A stretch of DNA of 64,000 nucleotides. It comes from Streptomyces diacarni (lineage in GTDB: Bacteria > Actinomycetota > Actinomycetes > Streptomycetales > Streptomycetaceae). Location: the NCBI RefSeq assembly GCF_003323715.1, contig NZ_QOIN01000040.1:62001-126000 (forward strand). The letters run 5' to 3'. The notes under the pieces are model-generated. The model was not told where the DNA came from and made no database searches. It worked only from the letters and a program-made list of their open reading frames with translations. The position numbers and the translations under genes are program-made. Positions 43,553 through 51,980 of this stretch are shown here, piece after piece. Position 1 is the stretch's first letter; every line of letters begins with the position of its first letter.

Positions 43553-45154
43553 CTAGGGCCTCTCGTCTGCTCCCAGCAGTTCCAGGCCGGGGCCCAGGCC
43601 CAGGGAGGCGACGCCGCGCTGGAAGGTGTCGTAGTCGGGTCCGCTGTCGTCCGCGTGCCACATGCGCCGGGCCAGGACACCGAGTGTCTTGTCGACCAGG
43701 CCGTACACGTCCCTCTCGGTGTAGTCCTCGTGCACGAGGTCGTTCCAGACGGCGAACATCGCGCCCCGCAGCGCCGGATCGAGAGGTGTCACGCTCTGCC
43801 CGTCGGGGAAGACGTGCGGGGCCCACTGCTCGTACAGGTACCGCCCGTCGAGGCCCTGCCCGTGGTAGTAGTCCGCGAACGGCACGATGTAGAGGGTCGC
43901 GTCGTTGATGTTGACGAACTCGAAGCCGTCCTTCTTGAGGGCCTGCGGCCCGTACCAGCCGTTGTTCCAGCTGTAGACGCGCACATCGCGGTCGTATCCC
44001 TCGGCGGTACCGCCGAGCCGGCTGAGGCTGCCCCAGGCCGCGGGCCGCTTGCCGAGCTGTTTCAGGTGGGCCGCCATGGCGTCGAAGTAGGCGTGGTAGT
44101 GCTCGACGGGGCCGCCGTACTCGTCCGCGCCGAAGTGCACGACGGGGCTGCGGAACCACGGGGTGAAGTGGCTGAAGAGGTCCTTCATGTAGGCCGTGGC
44201 CGCCGGGTTGCCCAGATCGAGGTGGTCGGAGTTGCCGCCGTCCAGGCCGATGTCGGGGCGGTGGGAGACGAAGGCGCGGGAGTGCGCGGGGGCGTCGAAC
44301 TCGGGGGTGAGCCGCACGGCGCACTGTTCGGCGAGGTCTTCGAAGGAGTCCCAGGTGGCGCGGTCGTAGGAGCCGTCGCGGGCGGTCAGGCCCGCCCACC
44401 TGGGCGCGTCGCTCGCGAGGCGGAACGCGGACTGTGCGTTGCTCCAGTCGCCGCCGGGCGGCTGGATCTCGTTGTCGTTGAGGTGGATCTGGAAGTCGTT
44501 GAACTTGAACCAGCCGAGCAGCCGTATGACATCGCGGAGGAAGGCCGGCGTGAAGTAGCGGCGCCCCACGTCCAGCATGAAGCCGCGGCGCGGGTAGTCG
44601 GGCCAGTCGACGGCCTCGCCCGCGGGGACGGTGCGGGCGCCGGATCCGGTGAGGATCTGCAGCAGGCTGCGGGTCGCGTGGTACACGCCGGCGTAGGCGG
44701 GGGCTTCGAGGCGCAGGTGGTCGCGGGTGGCGGTGAGGCGGTAGCCCTCGGCACGGTAGCGCTCGCCCGCGGGCGGGTGGTGCGCGGAGTCGTCGAGGAC
44801 GAGGCGGATCTCGCCGTGCCGCGGGCGGCGGCCGTGGTCGCTGACCGGGGTGCGGGTGCGCACACCGGTGGTCTCCTCCAACTCGTCGCGCACGGTGCGT
44901 GCGAGCCGCAGCAGCCTGCGGTCGCCGCCCTCGGCCACGACGCGGGCGGCGGGGGTGAGGCGGAACTCGCCCGCTCCCGCCTGCCATGCGCGCAGGGCCG
45001 GTACGACGAAGGGGGCTTCGCCCGCGGCCGCCTGGCGCGGGGCCGCGGTGGCGCGGGACGCGAAGGGTCCTGCCAGCCCTCCCGCGGCCACGGCTGTGAC
45101 GCCCGCCGCTGTCACCGTCCGACGTGTCGGTCGGAGAATCTCGTCTTCTGTCAT
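43553..45154 (-). CDS. Secreted beta-N-acetylhexosaminidase (GH20)
   Basis: 533 residues from ATG 45154 with AAGGGAG upstream. A Tat-like signal has twin Arg in RPTRRTVTAAGVTAVAAGGL, with a probable ATA-AP cleavage. A GH20b domain occupies about 50-170. The catalytic barrel has RRGFMLDVGRRYFTP, FNDFQIHLNDNE, PEFDAPAHSRAF and the Asp-Glu pair in VVHFGADEYGG. It removes terminal GlcNAc or GalNAc from chitooligosaccharides or glycans by substrate-assisted catalysis. Divergent from the MerR gene. Confidence 0.93.
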   Translation of the reverse strand: MTEDEILRPTRRTVTAAGVTAVAAGGLAGPFASRATAAPRQAAAGEAPFVVPALRAWQAGAGEFRLTPAARVVAEGGDRRLLRLARTVRDELEETTGVRTRTPVSDHGRRPRHGEIRLVLDDSAHHPPAGERYRAEGYRLTATRDHLRLEAPAYAGVYHATRSLLQILTGSGARTVPAGEAVDWPDYPRRGFMLDVGRRYFTPAFLRDVIRLLGWFKFNDFQIHLNDNEIQPPGGDWSNAQSAFRLASDAPRWAGLTARDGSYDRATWDSFEDLAEQCAVRLTPEFDAPAHSRAFVSHRPDIGLDGGNSDHLDLGNPAATAYMKDLFSHFTPWFRSPVVHFGADEYGGPVEHYHAYFDAMAAHLKQLGKRPAAWGSLSRLGGTAEGYDRDVRVYSWNNGWYGPQALKKDGFEFVNINDATLYIVPFADYYHGQGLDGRYLYEQWAPHVFPDGQSVTPLDPALRGAMFAVWNDLVHEDYTERDVYGLVDKTLGVLARRMWHADDSGPDYDTFQRGVASLGLGPGLELLGADERP

Positions 45155-45253
45155 CGCAGCTCCCTTGAGAGAACACGAACGAACATCGGACACCATGCGG
45201 TCAGTGGTGTATACCACTCGCGTCGTATGCGGCAATACCCTCCGCACACCGTT

Positions 45254-45275
45254 GCGTTGACGTCGGCGTCAACGC
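45254..45275 (+). promoter_or_regulatory. Palindrome over a -35-like box upstream of MerR-thioredoxin
   Basis: GCGTTGACG and CGTCAACGC are perfect 9-base arms around TCGG. TTGACG (45257-45262) inside it could be a -35. MerR-type activators bind dyads next to or within promoter spacers, so this is a plausible operator for the gene at 45366. Confidence 0.5.
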
Positions 45276-45277
45276 AT

Positions 45278-45319
45278 AGCGTGCACAGCACCGCACACAC
45301 AGAGCGTGCACAGCACCGC
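45278..45319 (+). repeat. Direct repeat in the MerR leader
   Basis: AGCGTGCACAGCACCGC occurs at 45278-45294 and 45303-45319, a 25-base period. It follows the palindrome and may be a second regulatory element or a slippage product. Confidence 0.7.
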
Positions 45320-45365
45320 GCACGACAGCGGAAACGGCGACGGACAACGGAGGGACGCGGGCCTG

Positions 45366-45854
45366 ATGCGCATCGGGGAGCTGGCCAAACGCGCGGGCAC
45401 CACCACCAGGACACTGCGCTACTACGAGGCACGGGGCCTGTTGCGGGTGGCCCGCGACGCCCACGGGCACCGCACGTTCGGCGAGAACGACCTCGCGGTG
45501 CTGCGGCAGATCAGGACGCTGCGGGACCACGGCTTCGAGCTGGAGGAGACCCGGCCCTTCGTGGAGTGCCTGCGCGCGGGCCACCCGGCGGGCGACTCCT
45601 GTCCCGACTCGCTGGAGGTCTACCGCCGCAAACTGGCCGAACTGGACGCCTGCATCGCCGAACTGCGCCTGGTGCGGGACGAGGTCGACGCGCGGCTCGC
45701 GCGCGCCGAGGTCGAGGCGGCGGCCGGATTGCCGCAGGGCCCGCCCCCGCGCTGCGAGCTGGCACCGCCGACGCACCCACCGGCCGTGCCGCACGCAACG
45801 GTCCCGCCCCACACACCCGCTCCGCCGCACCCGCACGACGCCGAGGGAGAATGA
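45366..45854 (+). CDS. MerR-family transcriptional regulator
   Basis: 162 residues from ATG 45366, where the conserved MRIGELAKRAGTTTRTLRYY begins. The wing and second helices follow (FGENDLAVLRQIRTLRDHGF). The dimer coiled coil is at about 85-120 and contains Cys residues (VECLRAG, DSCPDS, DACIAE). The C-terminus is Pro/His-rich and not conserved. The stop overlaps the thioredoxin ATG (TGATG), so regulator and thioredoxin are one unit. A redox-sensing role through Cys is plausible but inferred. Confidence 0.92.
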   Translation: MRIGELAKRAGTTTRTLRYYEARGLLRVARDAHGHRTFGENDLAVLRQIRTLRDHGFELEETRPFVECLRAGHPAGDSCPDSLEVYRRKLAELDACIAELRLVRDEVDARLARAEVEAAAGLPQGPPPRCELAPPTHPPAVPHATVPPHTPAPPHPHDAEGE

Positions 45855-46195
45855 TGAGTACGAGGACCGCCCACCTGCCCGAGGTCACCGACGAGACGTT
45901 CGCCGAGGAGGTGCTCCGCTCCGAGGTTCCGGTACTGGTGGACTTCACCGCCGACTGGTGCCCGCCGTGCCGCATGGTCGCCCCGGTGCTCGCCCACATC
46001 GCCGCCGAGCGCGAGGGCACCCTGAAAGTGGTCTCCCTCGACGTGGACCGCAATCCGGCCACGCAGGCCGCCTACAGCGTCATGTCGATGCCCACCCTCG
46101 TCCTCTTCCGGGACGGCGAGCCCACCCGCTCGGTGGTCGGCGCCCATCCCGAACGCCGCCTGGTGGAGGCGCTGGGCCTGGAGGAGACGCGGTGA
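45854..46195 (+). CDS. trxA: Thioredoxin
   Basis: 113 residues. ATG 45854 is preferred over ATG 45851 because it leaves 5 bases after GAGGGA. The active site is FTADWCPPCRMVAPVL (WCPPC instead of the usual WCGPC), the cis-Pro is in SVMSMPTLVLF, and the length is normal. The Pro between the Cys residues shifts redox potential in engineered thioredoxins, so this one may be a specialised isoform. It is coupled to the MerR gene and converges on ppdK over a strong terminator. Confidence 0.93.
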   Translation: MSTRTAHLPEVTDETFAEEVLRSEVPVLVDFTADWCPPCRMVAPVLAHIAAEREGTLKVVSLDVDRNPATQAAYSVMSMPTLVLFRDGEPTRSVVGAHPERRLVEALGLEETR

Positions 46196-46269
46196 GACCC
46201 GCCCGTGCGGGCTCCCGCGCCCGGCTCCACTGACGCGGGTACGGCACGAAGGCCGGCCCGCGCACATGA

Positions 46270-46303
46270 AGGAGGCGGCACCCCCGCACGGGTGCCGCCT
46301 CCT
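46270..46303. terminator. Strong bidirectional terminator
   Basis: Perfect 14-base arms AGGAGGCGGCACCC and GGGTGCCGCCTCCT around a 6-base loop lie between the convergent thioredoxin and ppdK genes. Confidence 0.88.
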
Positions 46304-46372
46304 CGGGAACCGGGCCCCTTCCGCGGTGAGGGTGGAGAGCGGAAGGGAGCCCGGGGTGGGTACTGGCCGGCG

Positions 46373-49117
46373 CTACGCCGAGGTCTCCGGCTGGGCCGCA
46401 GCGCGGCCCGCCTCCAGACGTGCCACCGGGATACGGAACGGCGAGCAGGAGACGTAGTCGAGGCCGACCTCGTGGAAGAAGTGCACCGACTCGGGGTCGC
46501 CGCCGTGCTCGCCGCAGACACCGAGCTTGAGGTCGGGACGGGTGGCCCGGCCCGCCTCAGCGGCGCTGCGGACCAGCGAGCCGACGCCGTCCTTGTCGAT
46601 GGTCTCGAACGGGGAGACGCCGAAGATGCCCTTCTCCAGGTAGGCGGTGAAGAAGCTGGCCTCCACGTCGTCCCGGCTGAAGGCCCACACCGTCTGGGTG
46701 AGGTCGTTGGTGCCGAAGGAGAAGAAGTCGGCGCACTCGGCGATCTGGCCCGCCGTGAGCGCGGCCCGCGGCAGCTCGATCATGGTGCCGAGGGAGAGCC
46801 CGAGGTCGACGCCCCGCTCCTGCTCCACCTCGTTGATGACCTCTTCCGCCTCCTCGCGGACGAGTTCGAGCTCCTGCACGGTGCCCACCAGCGGAATCAT
46901 GATCTCGGCGCGGGGGTCGCCGCCGCCGGCCTTGCGCTCGGCCGCGGCCTCGGCGATGGCGCGGATCTGCATGGTGAACAGCCCGGGGATGACCAGCCCG
47001 AGGCGGACACCGCGCAGGCCCAGCATGGGGTTCTGCTCGTGCAGCCGGTGCACGGCCTGGAGGAGCCGCAGGTCGTTCTCGTTGGCGTCCTTGCGGGACT
47101 CCGCGAGCGCGACCCGTACGGACAGCTCGGTGATGTCGGGCAGGAACTCGTGCAGCGGCGGGTCGAGCAGCCGCACCGTCACGGGCAGCCCGTCCATCGA
47201 CTCGAACAGCTCGACGAAGTCGCCCTGCTGGAGGGGCAGGAGGGCGTGCAGCGCCCGCTTCCGCTCCTCCTCGGTGTCGGCCAGGATGAGCCGCTCGACC
47301 AACTCGCGCCGCTCGCCGAGGAACATGTGCTCGGTGCGGCACAGCCCGATGCCCTGGGCGCCGAACCTGCGGGCGCGTGCGGCGTCCTCGGCGTTGTCGG
47401 CGTTGGCCCGCACCCGCAGACGGCGCACCCGGTCCGCGTAGGCCATGATCCGGTGCACGGCCTTGACCAGCTCGTCGGCGTCGTCGGCGCCGGCGTGCAT
47501 ACGGCCCTCGAAGTACTCCACGACCGGGGAGGGCACGACCGGCACCTCACCGGCGTAGACCTTGCCGGTGGAGCCGTCGATGGAGACGACGTCGCCCTCC
47601 TCGACGACCTTCCCGCCCGGGGCCTTGAGGCAGCGCCGCTTGGTGTCGACCTCCAGTTCCTCGGCGCCGCACACGCAGGTCTTGCCCATGCCGCGGGCGA
47701 CGACGGCGGCGTGCGAGGTCTTGCCGCCGCGCGAGGTGAGGATGCCCTCGGCGGCGAGCATGCCGTCGAGGTCGTCGGGGTTGGTCTCGCGGCGGATGAG
47801 GATGACCTTCTCGCCCGACCTGGACCACTTGATGGCCGTGTAGGAGTCGAAGACCGCCTTGCCGACGGCCGCGCCCGGCGAGGCGGCGATGCCCCAGCCG
47901 ATCTGGTCGGCGTTCTCCACGCCCCCGCCTGCGTCGAAGCGGGGGAACATCAGCTGGGCGAGCTGGCTGCCGTTGACGCGGCGCAGCGCCTCGGCCTCGT
48001 CGATGAGCCCCTGGTCGACGAGTTGGGTGGCGATGCGGAACGCGGCCGCCGCGGTGCGCTTGCCCACCCGCGTCTGGAGCATCCACAGCTTGCCGCGCTC
48101 GATCGTGAACTCGATGTCGCACAGGTCCCTGTAGTGGTTCTCCAGGGTCTCCATGATCTGCATGAGCTGGTCGTAGGACGCCTTGTCGAGCGCTTCGAGG
48201 TCGGCGAGCGGCACGGTGTTGCGGATGCCGGCGACGACGTCCTCGCCCTGCGCGTTCTGCAGGTAGTCGCCGTAGACGCCCTGCTGGCCGCTGGCGGGGT
48301 CGCGGGTGAAGGCGACGCCGGTGCCCGAGTCGGGGCCGAGGTTGCCGAAGACCATCGAGCAGATGTTGACGGCGGTGCCCAGGTCGTGCGGGATGCGCTC
48401 CTGGCGGCGGTAGAGCCGGGCGCGGCTGCCGTTCCACGAATCGAAGACCGCGCGCACGGCCAGGTCCATCTGTTCGCGCGGGTCCTGGGGAAAGTCGCGC
48501 CCCGTCTCCTCGGAGACGATGTTCTTGAACTTGGTGACCAGTTCCTTCAGCGCCTCGGCGCTCAGGTCCACGTCGGTGGTGGCGCCGCGCGCGGTCTTGG
48601 CCTCCTCCAGCGTCTCGGCGAAGCGTTCGCCGTGGATGCCGAGCACGGTGTCCCCGAACATCTGGATGAGGCGCCGGTAGGAGTCCCAGGCGAAGCGCTC
48701 GTCGCCCGACTGGGCGGCGAGCCCGTGCACGGACTCGTCGGACAGGCCGATGTTGAGGACCGTGTCCATCATGCCGGGCATGGAGAACTTGGCACCGGAG
48801 CGCACCGAGACGAGCAGCGGGTCGTCGGCCTGGCCGAGTTTCTTCCCCATGCGCTCCTCGAGCGCGCTCAGGTGAGCGCTCACCTCGTCCCGCAGCTGGG
48901 CGGGGGCCTCGCCGGAGTCGAGGTAGGCCTTGCACGCCTCGGTGGTGATGGTGAAGCCCGGAGGGACGGGCAGGCCGAGGTTGTTCATCTCGGCGAGGTT
49001 GGCTCCCTTGCCACCGAGGAGGCCCTTGAGGTCCTTGTTGCCCTCACTGAAGTCGTAGACGTACTTGGTCTGCTGCGCGTCTACCGCGGACTTTGTGTTC
49101 TTCGCGTGAACCGGCAC
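46373..49117 (-). CDS. ppdK: Pyruvate, phosphate dikinase
   Basis: 914 residues from GTG 49117 with GAGGAG upstream; the in-frame extension beyond is non-coding in character. The N-terminal ATP-grasp domain begins KYVYDFSEGNKDLKGLLGGK and has TDVDLSAEALKELV. The swivelling phospho-His domain has ILTSRGGKTSHAAVVARGMG. The C-terminal PEP-utilising barrel has GLCRTEHMFLG, RLLDPPLHEFLP and CGEHGGDPESVHFF with the catalytic Cys. It interconverts pyruvate, ATP and Pi with PEP, AMP and PPi. It is monocistronic. Confidence 0.97.
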   Translation of the reverse strand: MPVHAKNTKSAVDAQQTKYVYDFSEGNKDLKGLLGGKGANLAEMNNLGLPVPPGFTITTEACKAYLDSGEAPAQLRDEVSAHLSALEERMGKKLGQADDPLLVSVRSGAKFSMPGMMDTVLNIGLSDESVHGLAAQSGDERFAWDSYRRLIQMFGDTVLGIHGERFAETLEEAKTARGATTDVDLSAEALKELVTKFKNIVSEETGRDFPQDPREQMDLAVRAVFDSWNGSRARLYRRQERIPHDLGTAVNICSMVFGNLGPDSGTGVAFTRDPASGQQGVYGDYLQNAQGEDVVAGIRNTVPLADLEALDKASYDQLMQIMETLENHYRDLCDIEFTIERGKLWMLQTRVGKRTAAAAFRIATQLVDQGLIDEAEALRRVNGSQLAQLMFPRFDAGGGVENADQIGWGIAASPGAAVGKAVFDSYTAIKWSRSGEKVILIRRETNPDDLDGMLAAEGILTSRGGKTSHAAVVARGMGKTCVCGAEELEVDTKRRCLKAPGGKVVEEGDVVSIDGSTGKVYAGEVPVVPSPVVEYFEGRMHAGADDADELVKAVHRIMAYADRVRRLRVRANADNAEDAARARRFGAQGIGLCRTEHMFLGERRELVERLILADTEEERKRALHALLPLQQGDFVELFESMDGLPVTVRLLDPPLHEFLPDITELSVRVALAESRKDANENDLRLLQAVHRLHEQNPMLGLRGVRLGLVIPGLFTMQIRAIAEAAAERKAGGGDPRAEIMIPLVGTVQELELVREEAEEVINEVEQERGVDLGLSLGTMIELPRAALTAGQIAECADFFSFGTNDLTQTVWAFSRDDVEASFFTAYLEKGIFGVSPFETIDKDGVGSLVRSAAEAGRATRPDLKLGVCGEHGGDPESVHFFHEVGLDYVSCSPFRIPVARLEAGRAAAQPETSA

Positions 49118-49403
49118 CGGACTCGGCTCCTCGTGGTCGGTTGCCCTGACGGCGGGGAGCGTACCCAGATCAAAGGCTTGCGAGTACGTCCAGCGGCATG
49201 TCACCCGGCTGTAACCACCCGTCTGCCGAGAGATCGAAAGTACTGACCGGTTGAGGCTGATTGGCCGCTGCATTCAGAAACCGAACGGATGATGACGCTG
49301 AGGAGCGCGGCGGGCCGCCTTGCGGACGGAACGCGACGCATGCGTACGACCTCGGAACCAAGGGTCGGTAAAACCGCCGGGTGCTCCTTGGAGACATACA
49401 CCA

Positions 49404-49439
49404 CTCATTTGAGCGCGCCACTTCCGCTCATGTGAGCGG
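49404..49439. promoter_or_regulatory. Twin CTCA-N2-TGAG palindromes upstream of ppdK
   Basis: CTCATTTGAG (49404-49413) and CCGCTCATGTGAGCGG (49424-49439) share the core CTCA, 2 bases, TGAG. Their centres are 23 bases apart, about two DNA turns. The 49118-49558 gap has no gene; ACGCATGCGT at 49336-49345 is a further palindrome. Confidence 0.5.
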
Positions 49440-49558
49440 GCCCCTTATCAAGGTGGCGCGAATCACGCGGCCATTCGAGTGAACGTCTCACCATGCGGAC
49501 GGTTTCCGCGCCGCCGTACGCGGCCGCGCGCGACCCCCTCCGAACAGCACCCGGCGCC

Positions 49559-49860
49559 CCCGCCACGACCCCGTCGGCACCGGCGCCGACACCCTCTTCG
49601 CCTACGGCACCCTGCGCTTCCACCGGAGACTGACGGCACTTCTGCCGGATACCGACGGCACTTCTCGGCCAGGTTCCGCCGCCGCCCCCGCCACGACCTC
49701 CGGCCGGGGCGCCGCAGCGCTGCGGTACAGGCCGTATCCCGGCCTCGTCCCGTATCCCGGGTATCCCGGCCTCGTCCCGGCTCCCGGACGAACCCGCGCA
49801 CGGCCCGCTGCCGGACGGGCTGACGCCGGACGGCGACGAGCGCGTGCGGGGGGCGCTTCG
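49559..49860 (+). pseudogene. Gamma-glutamylcyclotransferase-like (GGCT/AIG2) remnant
   Basis: One frame reads GADTLFAYGTLRFHRRLTAL at 49582-49641, the characteristic N-terminal FAYGTL phosphate/substrate loop of GGCT-fold proteins. It continues to YPGLVP at 49734-49751. A 27-base in-frame duplication (49734-49760, 49761-49787) doubles the YPGLVPxPG segment. Shortly after, homology moves to another frame (AHGPLPDGLTPDGDERV) and then ends. No start codon or ribosome site fits. It looks like a gene broken by duplication, frameshift and loss of the 3' half, with dusB beginning to converge at 49891. Confidence 0.5.
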
Positions 49861-49890
49861 CGGCCCGGTGCGTACCGGGGAGGGGCGTGG

Positions 49891-51042
49891 TCAGCCGCCG
49901 GAGGTGTCCAGCTCGGCGTCCGCGCCGACGTCCGTGCCGTACTCGTAGGGGTCGTTCAGCCAGCCGTCGGGCAGCACGACCTTGTTGCGGGAGTGGGTGC
50001 GGCCACGGGGCCCGTCGGCGCCCTGCGGCCACTCCTGGGACAGGTCCAGCTCGTCGAGCAGGCCGCGCAGCTCGTCCAGCGAGCCCGCGACGGCGAGCCT
50101 CCGGCGCAGCTCGGAGCCCACCGAGAAGCCCTTGGTGTACCAGGCGACGTGCTTGCGGAAGTCGATGACGCCGCGCCCCTCGTCCCCCAGCCACTCCCCC
50201 AGCAGCCGCGCGTGCCGCACCATCACCTCGGCGACCTCGCGCAGGGTGGGCCGGGCGAGCTGAGTCCCGCCCTCTCCGGTGAGCGCGGCCACCAGGTCGG
50301 CGAACAGCCACGGCCGCCCCAGACAGCCACGGCCGACGACGACACCGTCGCAGCCGGTCTGCCGCATCATCCGCACGGCGTCGTCGGCCGACCAGATGTC
50401 GCCGTTGCCCAGCACCGGGATCTCTCCAACGGTCTCCTTGAGGCGCGCGATGGCGTCCCAGTCGGCGGTGCCGCCGTAGTGCTGTGCCGCGGTGCGCCCG
50501 TGCAGGGCGATGGCCGTGATGCCCTCCTCGACGGCGATGCGGCCCGCGTCCAGGCAGGTGAGGTGGTCGTCGTCGATGCCCTTGCGCATCTTCATGGTCA
50601 CCGGGAGGCCGCCCGCGTTGCCGACGGCCTCGTGCAGGATGGCGCGCAGCAGCGGCCGCTTGTACGGCAGCGCCGAGCCGCCGCCCTTGCGGGTCACCTT
50701 GGGTACCGGGCAGCCGAAGTTGAGGTCGATGTGATCGGCCAGGTCCTCGTCGGCGATCATCCGCACCGCCTTGCCGACGGTCACCGGATCCACGCCGTAC
50801 AGCTGGATGGAGCGCGGCTTCTCGCTCGCGTCGAAGTGCACGAGCTGCATCGTCTTCTCGTTGCGCTCCACCAGCGCCCGCGTGGTGATCATCTCGCTGA
50901 CGAACAGGCCCCGGTCCCCGGAGAACTCCCGGCACAGAGTACGGAACGGCGCGTTGGTGATCCCCGCCATCGGCGCCAGCACGACGGGCGGCCAGACGGC
51001 GTGCGGTCCGATGTGCAGCGGCTGCGCGGCGGGCTGGGACAT
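49891..51042 (-). CDS. dusB: tRNA-dihydrouridine synthase DusB
   Basis: 383 residues from ATG 51042. FMN barrel with VVLAPMAGITNAPFRTLCRE, HIDLNFGCPVPKVTRKGGGS (catalytic Cys), MKMRKGIDDDHLTCLDAG, ITAIALHGRTAAQHYGGTAD and VLGNGDIWSADDAVRMM, then a helical tRNA-binding C-terminus with DFRKHVAWYTKGF. It reduces specific uridines in the tRNA D-loop using NADPH. Monocistronic. Confidence 0.95.
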   Translation of the reverse strand: MSQPAAQPLHIGPHAVWPPVVLAPMAGITNAPFRTLCREFSGDRGLFVSEMITTRALVERNEKTMQLVHFDASEKPRSIQLYGVDPVTVGKAVRMIADEDLADHIDLNFGCPVPKVTRKGGGSALPYKRPLLRAILHEAVGNAGGLPVTMKMRKGIDDDHLTCLDAGRIAVEEGITAIALHGRTAAQHYGGTADWDAIARLKETVGEIPVLGNGDIWSADDAVRMMRQTGCDGVVVGRGCLGRPWLFADLVAALTGEGGTQLARPTLREVAEVMVRHARLLGEWLGDEGRGVIDFRKHVAWYTKGFSVGSELRRRLAVAGSLDELRGLLDELDLSQEWPQGADGPRGRTHSRNKVVLPDGWLNDPYEYGTDVGADAELDTSGG

Positions 51043-51146
51043 GCGGCGGCGGTCCTTCGGGTGACGGGAGTGAACGGGGCGACTCCCCATTGTCCCCCAT
51101 CCGCCGCCCCTCCCAGGGCGACGTCGGAGACCAGGACGGGGACCCG

Positions 51147-51195
51147 GATGAGGGCCCGGGTGAGGGGCCGGGGGTGAGGACCCGGGGTGAGAACA
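51147..51195. repeat. GGTGAGG-CCCGG tandem repeat after the TetR stop
   Basis: About four imperfect units of roughly 13 bases, each with G(A/G)TGAGG then a CCCGG-like block, end just before the TetR stop at 51199. Confidence 0.65.
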
Positions 51196-51198
51196 CCG

Positions 51199-51810
51199 TC
51201 ATCGTCCGCCGGCAGCGGAGGTGCGCCCGCGGATTCCGTCCAGGAGGTAGGTGGTGCGGCGGTCGTAGTCGTCCCGGGCAGGCCGGTTGCCGTACTTGAG
51301 GGCGAGGGCGCTGTCGACGACGAGCGCGTGGAGGTCGTCCGCCGTGAACTCCGGCCGCAGCGCACCGGAGGCGCGCGCCGCCGCGATGAACTCCTCGTTG
51401 GCCTCGCTTCCGACCCGGCAGATCTCCATGAGCTGCCGCGAGTGCGGATACGTCTGCAACAGAACGTCGTTGAAGGCGGGCCGGCGGTACTGGAGGTCGC
51501 GGATCGCGGTGAGGTAGTACGCGATCCGCTCGCCGTCGTCGTCGAGGGAGCGGGCGCGGTCGATGACGGCGAACAGCTCGCTCGCGACGATCTCTTCGAT
51601 GACCGCCTCGATGAGGCCGATCCGCCCGCCGAACCGGTTGAAGATCGTGGCCTTGCTCACCCCTGCCGCCTTGGCGACCTCCTCCAGCGGCGCCGTCAGG
51701 CCCTGTCCCCGGAAGGCGCCGATCGCGGCAGCGCGGATCTGCTCGGAATTGCGCCGGGCGTCGGCCCGCAGCCGGGATCCCAAAGGCGCCGCACCGGCCA
51801 TGGCCCTCAC
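51199..51810 (-). CDS. TetR-family transcriptional regulator
   Basis: About 203 residues from GTG 51810, chosen because AGGAA lies 8 bases upstream. GTG 51831, GTG 51816 and ATG 51801 are in frame too. HTH: TAPLEEVAKAAGVSKATIFN with RFGGRIGLIEAVIEE. The remaining helices form the ligand pocket (QYRRPAFNDVLLQTYPHSRQ, a common SCO-type C-terminal domain). It is divergent from the NmrA-type reductase gene, and the gap has TGACC/GGTCA dyads. It is a likely local repressor. Confidence 0.9.
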   Translation of the reverse strand: MRAMAGAAPLGSRLRADARRNSEQIRAAAIGAFRGQGLTAPLEEVAKAAGVSKATIFNRFGGRIGLIEAVIEEIVASELFAVIDRARSLDDDGERIAYYLTAIRDLQYRRPAFNDVLLQTYPHSRQLMEICRVGSEANEEFIAAARASGALRPEFTADDLHALVVDSALALKYGNRPARDDYDRRTTYLLDGIRGRTSAAGGR

Positions 51811-51840
51811 CGTCACTTTCCTGTCACCCACGTCGCAACT

Positions 51841-51901
51841 TGACTCGCCAGGTCAGTTTACCTACGGTCACGGGCGGAAGAGAAACTGACCCGCATGGTC
51901 A
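51841..51901. promoter_or_regulatory. TetR operator dyads between TetR and NmrA-type genes
   Basis: TGACC-CGCAT-GGTCA (51887-51901) is a perfect dyad. TGAC and GTCA at 51841-51844 and 51852-51855 form a weaker one. GGTCAGTTT and AAACTGACC (51851-51859, 51883-51891) pair across the gap. The shared half-site suggests one regulator binding both. Confidence 0.6.
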
Positions 51902-51980
51902 ATTTATGATCCCGCCCGCCGAGCCGGGCACCACGGGCCCACCAGGACGGGCCCCGTGGGCAGTCAGGAAGGTCAAGAAC

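Noticed and set aside
49479..49823. A 114-residue Arg/Pro-rich protein
   Set aside because: Its frame shows only GC-rich filler composition; the GGCT-like motifs are in a different frame.
51840..51980. 47-residue N-terminal extension of the NmrA-type gene
   Set aside because: It covers the operator dyads and promoter region, and the Rossmann motif begins right at ATG 51981 with a good ribosome site.
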